Below, one piece after another: positions 1-5,237 of a stretch of 5,237 nt of DNA. Location of the stretch: assembly GCA_913776795.1 (NCBI GenBank), contig CAJYRH010000596.1, positions 1 through 5,237 on the forward strand, in the 5' to 3' direction. Made by a program: the position numbers and the translations under genes. Within the stretch, counting starts at the first letter, position 1. Each line of letters begins with the position of its first letter. The stretch comes from an uncultured Pseudorhodoferax sp. (GTDB lineage: Bacteria; Pseudomonadota; Gammaproteobacteria; Burkholderiales; Burkholderiaceae). The notes beneath the pieces were generated by a model. It was not told the origin of the DNA, ran no database searches, and saw only the letters and a program-made list of their open reading frames with translations.

Positions 1-17
1 GTGTGCTCTTCCGATCT
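1..17 (+). other. Illumina adapter remnant at contig end (not genomic)
   Basis: The bases GTGTGCTCTTCCGATCT are identical to the last 17 bases of the Illumina TruSeq read-2 adapter, which ends in ...GACGTGTGCTCTTCCGATCT. The match stops at base 17, and from base 18 the sequence is a recognisable tannase-family coding frame. The remnant happens to stay open in that frame and supplies a false GTG start at base 3 (reading V/M-L-F-R-S). The identity comes from remembered adapter sequence, but a 17-base exact match placed at the first base is very unlikely by chance. The true genomic sequence to the left is unknown. Confidence 0.96.
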
Positions 18-1307
18 GGCAAGATGGTGGTCACCGGCAACGGCGGCTACAGCCCTGCGCTGAGCACCGGCGACATGGCCTACGCCATGCGCCAGGGCTA
101 TGCGGTGGTGGGCGGCGACACCGGCCACCAGTCCACCGACCCGAACGAGATGTTCTGGGGCGTGGACCACCCCGAGAAGATCCGCGACTGGGGCACCCGC
201 TCCATCCACGCCATCACCGCGCCGTCGCGCACGCTGGTCGAGGGGCTCAAGGCCCAGGCACCGAGCCGGGCCTACTACTACGGCTGCTCCACCGGCGGCC
301 ACCAGGGCTATGCGCAGATGCAGCGCTATCCGACGGACTTCGACGGCGTGATCGCCGGTGCACCCGGCAACAACCGCACGCGGCTGAACGTCGAGTTCCT
401 GCACCGCTACCTGTCCAACCGCGCACCCAACACCAGCGGCCCGGTGATCCTGACCGCGGCCAAGGCCAACCTGATCACGCAGCGCGCGGTTGCTGCGTGC
501 GACGCGCTGGACGGCGTGAGCGACGGCGTGGTGGAGAACCCGCTGGCCTGCACCAGCGACAGGTTCAACGTGGCCAGCCTGCAGTGCACGGGCGCCGACG
601 CCGCCGACTGCCTGACCGCCGCCCAGGTGGCCGTGGCGCAGAAGATCTATGCCGGCCCGAAGAACCCGCGCACCGGTGCCCAGATCTACCCCGGCCTGCC
701 GGTCGGCACGGAGTCGGGCTGGTCCGGCTACTGGGGTGGCGCCGAGCCCGTGCGCGCCGACTACTGGCGGCTGTGGGTCTTCGCCAACCCGCAGTGGGAC
801 TGGTGGACCTTCGACTACGACCGCGACATCGCCTACGCCGACGCCCGGGTCAGCCCGCTGGTCGACCAGACCAGCGCCGACCTGTCGGCCTTCAAGGCGG
901 CCGGTGCCAAGGCCATCGTGTTCCAGGGCTGGCAGGACGCGGTGGTCAACCCGGTCGACACCATCGCCTACGCGGAGCGCGTGAAGGCGGCCCAGGGCAC
1001 ACAGGCCGAGACGGACAAGTTCTACCGCCTGTTCCTGGTGCCCGGCATGGGCCACTGCAGCGGCGGCAGCGGCGCCACCACCTTCGGCAACAGCGGCGGC
1101 CAGGCGCCCAACGCCACGGCCGACAACGACCTGCTCATGGCACTGGACCGTTGGGTGGAGCAGGGCAGGGCGCCCGACACCATCGTGGCCGCGCGCCTGA
1201 GCGGCGGCAACGTGGTGCGCACCCGCCCGCTGTGCGTGTACCCCAAGACCGCCGTCTACAAGGGCAGCGGCAGCACCGACGACGCCAGCAATTTCAGCTG
1301 CCAGTGA
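18..1307 (+). CDS. Tannase/feruloyl esterase family alpha/beta hydrolase, 5'-partial
   Basis: Probable secreted serine esterase of the tannase/feruloyl esterase family, cleaving ester bonds of aromatic acids such as gallate or ferulate esters; the exact substrate cannot be read from sequence. 429 residues remain. The nucleophile motif GCSTGG has its serine at 288-290, next to a cysteine at 285-287. The probable catalytic Asp is in GWQDAVVNP (936-938). The catalytic His is in GMGHCSGG (1053-1055), followed by a cysteine (1056-1058). This is the family's CS-D-HC arrangement, in which the two cysteines form a disulfide joining nucleophile and His. A lid calcium loop DALDGVSDGV lies at 501-530. 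The C-terminus RPLCVYP...NFSC is also family-typical. The N-terminus (about 100-130 residues including any signal peptide, judged from family length) is lost at the contig end; the GTG at base 3 lies in adapter and is not a start. The lipoprotein hydrolase follows after 22 bp, probably in one operon. Family sure, substrate unknown. Confidence 0.93.
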   Translation, partial: GKMVVTGNGGYSPALSTGDMAYAMRQGYAVVGGDTGHQSTDPNEMFWGVDHPEKIRDWGTRSIHAITAPSRTLVEGLKAQAPSRAYYYGCSTGGHQGYAQMQRYPTDFDGVIAGAPGNNRTRLNVEFLHRYLSNRAPNTSGPVILTAAKANLITQRAVAACDALDGVSDGVVENPLACTSDRFNVASLQCTGADAADCLTAAQVAVAQKIYAGPKNPRTGAQIYPGLPVGTESGWSGYWGGAEPVRADYWRLWVFANPQWDWWTFDYDRDIAYADARVSPLVDQTSADLSAFKAAGAKAIVFQGWQDAVVNPVDTIAYAERVKAAQGTQAETDKFYRLFLVPGMGHCSGGSGATTFGNSGGQAPNATADNDLLMALDRWVEQGRAPDTIVAARLSGGNVVRTRPLCVYPKTAVYKGSGSTDDASNFSCQ

Positions 1308-1318
1308 TGGCCCCCACC

Positions 1319-1323
1319 GGAGA
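1319..1323 (+). promoter_or_regulatory. Ribosome binding site for the lipoprotein hydrolase
   Basis: GGAGA lies six bases before the ATG at 1330, a normal Shine-Dalgarno distance. It falls in the 22 bp gap after the tannase-family stop codon and fixes the start of the downstream gene, in agreement with the lipoprotein signal peptide that begins there. The gap holds no room for a separate promoter, which supports co-transcription with the upstream gene. Confidence 0.75.
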
Positions 1324-1329
1324 CAACCC

Positions 1330-3450
1330 ATGAAGAACATCTGGACGCCCACGGCCGTGCTCGCGGCCGCCCTGCTTGCCGCCTGCGGCGGCAGCGACAA
1401 CGACGACGCGCCGGCGCCGCCCGCGGCGACCCCGCAGCTCAAGCTCAGCGTCACCGCGACCGAGGACTTCCCCGGCAGCTACGGGAGCGTGGGCGCCTAC
1501 GAGAAGCTGACGGGCAGCATCAGCGGCGAGGTCGACCCCAAGGACCCGAAGAACGCCGTGATCCAGGACCTGGCGCTGGCGCCCGTCAACGCGCGCGGCA
1601 TGGTCGAGTACAGCGCCGAGTTCGTGCTGCTCAAGCCCAAGGACATGTCCAAGGCCAGCGGCGTGCTGCGCTACGACGCGCCCAACCGCGGCAACATCCT
1701 CACGATGCTGAACCCCACGGCCACGCCCAGCGACGCCGTGTACCTGGAGCGCGGCTACGTGGTGCTGTACTCGGCCTGGCAGGGCGACGTGCCCAAGAGC
1801 AGCGCGGCACGGCTCACGGCCACCGTGCCCGTGGCCAAGAACGCCGACGGCAGCAGCATCACCGGCACCTACCGCAGCGAGCTCGTGCCGTCGGCGGCCA
1901 CGCCTGTGATGACACTGCCCGGCGGCGTGTTCAACGGCACGATGATCCCGTACGCCCCCGCCAGCCTGGACAACACCCAGCCCGGTTACTCGCTCACACG
2001 GCGCGTCAACGAGACCGATGCGCGCCAGCTGATCCCCGCCAGCGACTGGAAGTTCGCCGACTGCAGCGCGTCCAACGCCTTCCCGGGTACGGCGGACGGC
2101 AGCAAGGTGTGCCTCAAGGGGGGCTTCGATCCCAGGTACCTGTACGAACTGGTCTACGTGGCCAAGGACCCCAAGGTCATGGGCGTGGGCCTGGCCGCGC
2201 TGCGCGACACCGTGGCCTTCTTCCGCAAGGCGACGGCCGACAGCGCCGGCACAGCCAACCCCCTGGCCGGCCGCATCACGCACGCCATCGGCCAGGGCAC
2301 GTCGCAGTCGGGCAATGCCATGAAAACCTTCCTGCACCTGGGCTTCAACCAGGCGCTGGATGGCAGCAAGGTCTTCGACGGCATGTACGCCCACGTGGCG
2401 GCGCGCCAGACCAACATCAACACGCGCTTCGCCGTGCCGGGCGGCGGTGGCGGCCTGCGCACCGACCACACGGCCTTCGGCCAGACCGCGCCGCGCGGCC
2501 TGGCGGCCGACTACATGGACGATGTGAGCGGGCGCCAGGGCGGCGTGATGAAGCGCTGCGTGGCCACCAGCACCTGCCCCAAATTCTTCCTGGGCCTGTC
2601 GGGCACGGAGTTCTGGCAGCTGCAGGGCTCGCCCGTGCTGACCGATGCCTTCGGCCTGCGCGACCTGGCCCAGCCCGACAACGCGCGCATCTACTACTAC
2701 GCCAGCACCCAGCACGGCGGCAACGGCGGCACGGCCAGCATCGCCTACGCCCCCACGCGCAACACCTACCCGGCCGGCACCGTGGTGCACTTCACCGACA
2801 CTTTCCGCGCCCTGTTCGTCGCGCTGGAGGACTGGGTGGTGCGCGGCACCGAGCCGCCGGCCAGCCAGGTGCCCAAGCTCGCCGACGGCACGCTGGCGCG
2901 GCCGGACCAGCTGGTGTTCCCGACGATGAAGGGATTGACCTGGCCCGTGTCCGGCACGGCCACGGCGATCCCCGACTTCAACTACCTGGCGCGCTACAAC
3001 GGCTTCCCCCTGTTCGACTTCGGCCCGCAGTACATCGCGCAGGACGAATCGGGCATCGCCACGCTGCTGCCGCCCTACTACACGGGACGCGACTACGCCA
3101 TCCTGGTGCCGCAGGTGGACGCCACGACGGGCCTGACCCGCGCCGGCATCAAGAGCGTGGAGGCACGTGCGCCGCTGGGCACCAGCATCGAGTTCAACTA
3201 CGTGGCCACCCCGGGGATCGTCGACCTGTCCAACCTCACCGGCAGCTACATCCCGTTCCACCGGACCGAGGCGGCGCGCATCGCGGCGGGCGACACCCGG
3301 CCTTCGCTGGAGTCGTTGTACGGCACGCAGGCGGGCTATGTGGCGGCGGTGACCAGCGCGGCCAACCAGCTGGTGGCCGAGCGCCTGCTGCTGCAGCGCG
3401 ACGCGGACCTGCGCATCCAGCAGGCCACGGCCACCGCCGTGTTGCCTTGA
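1330..3450 (+). CDS. Alpha/beta hydrolase domain-containing lipoprotein (Abhydrolase_10-like)
   Basis: A complete 706-residue exported hydrolase, predicted to be lipid-anchored on the periplasmic or outer-membrane side. Residues 1-18 form a short lipoprotein signal peptide with a lipobox LAAC; Cys19 would be lipidated, followed by a flexible Gly/Ser/Asp/Pro/Ala stretch to about residue 35. Residues about 45-185 carry the N-terminal signature of Abhydrolase_10-type proteins: YEKLTGSISGEVDPKDPKNA, APVNARGMVEYSAEF, YDAPNRGN and YSAWQGDV. The nucleophile elbow is GTSQSG (323-328), most likely with Ser325 as nucleophile, followed by TFLHLGFNQ and VFDGMYAHVA. A probable catalytic His is His462 in STQHGGNGG. 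I cannot assign the acidic residue. The start is set by GGAGA six bases upstream and by the signal peptide. The family is poorly characterised; an ester substrate is inferred from the fold and from the neighbouring esterase. It is not a 3-hydroxybutyrate-oligomer hydrolase, which has similar length but different motifs as far as I recall. Confidence 0.9.
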   Translation: MKNIWTPTAVLAAALLAACGGSDNDDAPAPPAATPQLKLSVTATEDFPGSYGSVGAYEKLTGSISGEVDPKDPKNAVIQDLALAPVNARGMVEYSAEFVLLKPKDMSKASGVLRYDAPNRGNILTMLNPTATPSDAVYLERGYVVLYSAWQGDVPKSSAARLTATVPVAKNADGSSITGTYRSELVPSAATPVMTLPGGVFNGTMIPYAPASLDNTQPGYSLTRRVNETDARQLIPASDWKFADCSASNAFPGTADGSKVCLKGGFDPRYLYELVYVAKDPKVMGVGLAALRDTVAFFRKATADSAGTANPLAGRITHAIGQGTSQSGNAMKTFLHLGFNQALDGSKVFDGMYAHVAARQTNINTRFAVPGGGGGLRTDHTAFGQTAPRGLAADYMDDVSGRQGGVMKRCVATSTCPKFFLGLSGTEFWQLQGSPVLTDAFGLRDLAQPDNARIYYYASTQHGGNGGTASIAYAPTRNTYPAGTVVHFTDTFRALFVALEDWVVRGTEPPASQVPKLADGTLARPDQLVFPTMKGLTWPVSGTATAIPDFNYLARYNGFPLFDFGPQYIAQDESGIATLLPPYYTGRDYAILVPQVDATTGLTRAGIKSVEARAPLGTSIEFNYVATPGIVDLSNLTGSYIPFHRTEAARIAAGDTRPSLESLYGTQAGYVAAVTSAANQLVAERLLLQRDADLRIQQATATAVLP

Positions 3451-3456
3451 AGGGGC

Positions 3457-4446
3457 TCAGTACAGCCCGCGCCCGCGGGCGTGCAGCCGTGCCAGGCCGA
3501 ACAGCGCGTCGGTGAACGGCGTCGGCGTCTGCGTGATCTGGCCCAGTTCACGCACGGCGCCGACCAGCGCGTCGAGCTCCACGGGCCGGCCGGCCTCCAC
3601 GTCCTGCAGCATCGAGGTCTTGAACGCGCCAAGCCTGCGCGTGACGGCATGGCGGTCCTCGGGCTGCTGCGCGATCGGGATGCCGATGCGCGCGCCGATC
3701 TCCTTGGCCTCCAGCATCACGTGGGTGACCAGGCCGCGCACGAGTTCGTCGTCCATGATCTTGTCGGTGGTCACGCCCGTGATCGCGCTGATCGGGTTCA
3801 CGGTCATGTTGCCCCAGAGCTTGTACCAGCAGTCCTTCTGGATCTGCTCGGACACCTGGGTGTCGATGCCTGCACGGTTCAGCAGCGCTGCCAGGGCCTG
3901 CACGCGTGCGCTGGCGCCGCCCGCCGGCTCGCCCAGGATCAGCTGGTTGCCGAAATGGTGCTTGACGAAGCCCGGCCCGTGCAGCGCGCAGCTGGCATGC
4001 ACGATGCAGCCCAGCACGTGCTCGGCCGGGATGGCCGCGGCAATGCCGCCGCCGGGGTCCACGCTTTCCAGGCTGCGGCCAGCGTAACTGCCGCCGAAGC
4101 CCTGGAAGAACCACCACGGCACGCCGTTCATGGCGGTCAGCACCACGGTGTCCGGCCCCAGCAGCGGCGCGATGCGCGCGGCCACCTGGGCCAGGGCCGG
4201 CGCCTTCACGGCCACCAGCACCAGGTCCTGCACGCCGAGTTGGGCCGGGTCGGCGCTGGCCTGCACGGGCACGGACAGCACCCGGCTGCCCTGGTCCAGG
4301 CGCAGGCCATGGGCCTGCAGGGCGGCCAGCGTGTCGCCGCGCGCCACGGCGCTCAACGTGCAGCCGGCATCGCCAAGCCGCGCGCCGATCCATCCGCCGA
4401 TGGAGCCCGCGCCGAAGACGCAGACGCGTTGGAACCGCTCTTCCAT
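3457..4446 (-). CDS. Ketopantoate reductase family (ApbA/PanE-like) oxidoreductase
   Basis: A complete 329-residue cytoplasmic NAD(P)H-dependent reductase of the 2-dehydropantoate 2-reductase fold. The Rossmann motif GAGSIGG is at residues 12-18, and Arg36 in VARG sits where NADPH-phosphate contacts lie in E. coli PanE. Residues matching the E. coli active site are Lys81 (VAVKA), Asn107 (MNG), Lys209 (catalytic, in CWYKL), Asn213 and Asn217, Ser278 and Glu290 (SMLQDVEAGRPVE). The Lys-Asn-Asn spacing of 4 and 4 equals that of E. coli Lys176/Asn180/Asn184. All key residues are present, so it is probably active. The NGVPWWFF segment (107-114) marks a branch often labelled panE but, in my judgement, more likely to act on another 2-oxo-acid; hence no gene symbol. 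The ATG at 4446 is chosen because it overlaps the Bug stop as TGATG and puts the Rossmann motif at the usual N-terminal place. A GAAGG lies only 3 bases upstream, so translational coupling is likely. Confidence 0.93.
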   Translation of the reverse strand: MEERFQRVCVFGAGSIGGWIGARLGDAGCTLSAVARGDTLAALQAHGLRLDQGSRVLSVPVQASADPAQLGVQDLVLVAVKAPALAQVAARIAPLLGPDTVVLTAMNGVPWWFFQGFGGSYAGRSLESVDPGGGIAAAIPAEHVLGCIVHASCALHGPGFVKHHFGNQLILGEPAGGASARVQALAALLNRAGIDTQVSEQIQKDCWYKLWGNMTVNPISAITGVTTDKIMDDELVRGLVTHVMLEAKEIGARIGIPIAQQPEDRHAVTRRLGAFKTSMLQDVEAGRPVELDALVGAVRELGQITQTPTPFTDALFGLARLHARGRGLY

Positions 4447-4448
4447 CA
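4444..4448 (-). promoter_or_regulatory. TGATG stop-start overlap coupling Bug gene and reductase gene
   Basis: On the minus strand the Bug-gene TGA (4448-4446) and the reductase ATG (4446-4444) share one base. Such overlaps commonly let a terminating ribosome restart on the next gene. The nearest Shine-Dalgarno-like sequence, GAAGG at 4454-4450, sits unusually close to the ATG (3 bases), so the reductase probably depends on translation of the upstream gene. This is inferred from the layout. Confidence 0.7.
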
Positions 4449-5237
4449 GCCTTCGGCGGTGAAGCCCACGGCCTTCACGATCGGGCCCCACTTGGCCGTG
4501 TCGCGCGCCACCAGGTCGGCCAGCTCGGCCGGCGAGGACGACATCGCCTCCAGGCCGAAGGTGGCCAGGCCGTCCACCACGTCCTTGTTGGCCAGCGCGG
4601 TCTTCATCGCGGCGTTGAGGTGGGTGACGGTGTCGGCCGGCGTCTTGGACGGCAGGAAGAAGGCGAACCACTCGCTGTGCGTGCCTTCCTTGATGCCCTG
4701 CTCCTCGTAGGTCGGCACATCGGGCGCGAAGCGGTTGCGCTTGCTGCCCGAGGTCCCGAGGATGCGCACTTTGCCGCTGGCCAGGTGCTGGGTCAGGTCG
4801 CCGACCGGGCCCGACACGGCCGAAACGTTGCCGCCCAGCAGGTCCAGCATGGCCGGCTGGGTGCCGCGGTAGGCGGCGTGCTTCAAGTCCACGCCCGCGC
4901 TCTTGCCCAGCAGCGCGCCGATGAAGTGCGGCGTGGAGCCTGCGGCCGGCGAGCCGAAGTTGGCGCCGGCCGGATTCGCCTTGGCCCAGGCCAGGAACTC
5001 GGGCACGCTCTTGACGCTGGCCGGCACGGCCGGGCCCACGGCCAGGCCGAAGTCGAACACGCAGCCCAGCGAGACGGGCGCCAGGTCGGCCTTGGGGTCG
5101 TACGGCAGCTTCTTGTAGATGTGCGGGTAGATCGTCAGCATGGACGTGGGCGTCTGCAGCAGCGTGCCGCCGTCCGGCGCGGCCGACTTGACGAACTGGA
5201 TGGCGATCCGGCCGCCGGCGCCGGTGCGGTTCTCCAC
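4446..5237 (-). CDS. Bug/TctC-family tripartite tricarboxylate transporter receptor, 5'-partial
   Basis: Periplasmic solute-binding protein of the Bug family, which captures small carboxylates for TctAB-type transporters or acts as an orphan sensor. 263 residues remain and reach a TGA at 4448-4446. Family landmarks in order are VENRTGAGG at the cut N-terminus, AAPDGGTLL, KLPYDPKADLAPVS, an ANFGSPAAGSTPHF ligand-loop segment, LKHAAYRGTQPAMLDLLGGN, GKVRILGTSGSKRNRFAPDVPTYEEQG, and a C-terminal helix ending KWGPIVKAVGF. Full-length members are about 320-330 residues, so about 60 residues are missing beyond the window edge. These include the signal peptide and the first ligand-binding loop. The GTG at 5237-5235 is the internal Val of VENR, not a start. 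The stop overlaps the reductase ATG by one base, so the two form an operon. No TctA or TctB membrane gene is visible, common for this family. The ligand cannot be assigned. Confidence 0.94.
   Translation of the reverse strand: MENRTGAGGRIAIQFVKSAAPDGGTLLQTPTSMLTIYPHIYKKLPYDPKADLAPVSLGCVFDFGLAVGPAVPASVKSVPEFLAWAKANPAGANFGSPAAGSTPHFIGALLGKSAGVDLKHAAYRGTQPAMLDLLGGNVSAVSGPVGDLTQHLASGKVRILGTSGSKRNRFAPDVPTYEEQGIKEGTHSEWFAFFLPSKTPADTVTHLNAAMKTALANKDVVDGLATFGLEAMSSSPAELADLVARDTAKWGPIVKAVGFTAEG

Noticed and set aside
3..17. GTG at base 3 as the start of the tannase-family gene
   Set aside because: It lies in the adapter remnant; the family needs a longer N-terminal region, and homology-like sequence begins at base 18.
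18..1307. MHETase (plastic monomer esterase) identity for the first hydrolase
   Set aside because: It shares the family core and calcium loop, but the lid is shorter and lacks a clear match to the MHETase substrate-binding Arg region; only the family can be claimed.
1294..3261. Long minus-strand open frame (655 codons) opposite the lipoprotein hydrolase
   Set aside because: Its translation is a low-complexity mix of Gly, Ala, Val, Arg and His with no domain, typical of the antisense frame of a GC-rich gene; the plus-strand protein has clear family motifs.
3470..3481. 12-bp perfect palindrome CGCCCGCGGGCG near the convergent stops, considered as terminator or operator
   Set aside because: It has no loop, is not followed by a T-run, and encodes the Arg-rich end of the reductase; such palindromes arise easily at this GC content.
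2109..3515. Plus-strand open frame (468 codons) in another frame within the lipoprotein gene
   Set aside because: The Arg/Gly/Pro/His-rich translation has no domain and runs past the real stop; it is an out-of-frame shadow.
4447..4671. N-terminal extension of the reductase up to an ATG at 4671
   Set aside because: The extra 75 residues are low-complexity Arg/Gly-rich sequence inside the Bug gene; the ATG at 4446 gives a normal-length protein with the Rossmann motif in the right place.
3481..4710. Long plus-strand open frame (409 codons) opposite the reductase and the Bug gene
   Set aside because: It crosses a gene boundary, is rich in His, Gln, Arg and Ala, and shows no motif; it is an antisense shadow of the well-supported reductase.
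5235..5237. GTG at the right edge as the start of the Bug gene
   Set aside because: It encodes the conserved Val of VENRTGAGG, which lies about 60 residues into full-length Bug proteins; the signal peptide is beyond the window.

Overview
This is a 5.2 kb piece of a GC-rich (roughly two thirds G+C), densely coding bacterial genome. The gene content points to Burkholderiales, most likely Comamonadaceae or Alcaligenaceae. The reasons are a Bug/TctC-type solute receptor, a ketopantoate-reductase-like gene coupled to it, a secreted tannase/feruloyl-esterase-family hydrolase and strong G/C bias at third codon positions. The family-level placement is inference.

Layout. Bases 1-17 are not genomic: they match the 3' end of the Illumina TruSeq read-2 adapter, so the left edge is a contig end with untrimmed adapter. 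From base 18 the plus strand carries two genes in the same direction. The first is a tannase/feruloyl-esterase-family alpha/beta hydrolase that lacks its N-terminus (18-1307). After 22 bp comes a 706-residue lipoprotein of a different alpha/beta-hydrolase family, resembling Pfam Abhydrolase_10 (1330-3450). Only 6 bp separate its stop from that of the converging minus-strand pair. Reading right to left, that pair is a Bug-family periplasmic binding protein missing its N-terminus at the window edge (5237-4446) and a ketopantoate-reductase-family oxidoreductase (4446-3457). The two overlap by one base (TGATG) and are probably translationally coupled.

How it may work together. The two hydrolases have signatures of, or belong to families of, exported esterases and could split ester substrates outside the cytoplasm. 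The Bug protein would capture a small carboxylate in the periplasm, and the reductase would act on a 2-oxo- or hydroxy-acid in the cytoplasm. This suggests a carboxylate/aromatic-ester scavenging locus, but the two halves are on opposite strands and nothing here proves a shared pathway or names a substrate. I see no RNA gene, CRISPR array, mobile element, defence system or convincing terminator. No non-coding stretch exceeds 30 bp. The window looks like ordinary metabolic accessory DNA; its clearest anomaly is technical, the adapter remnant.
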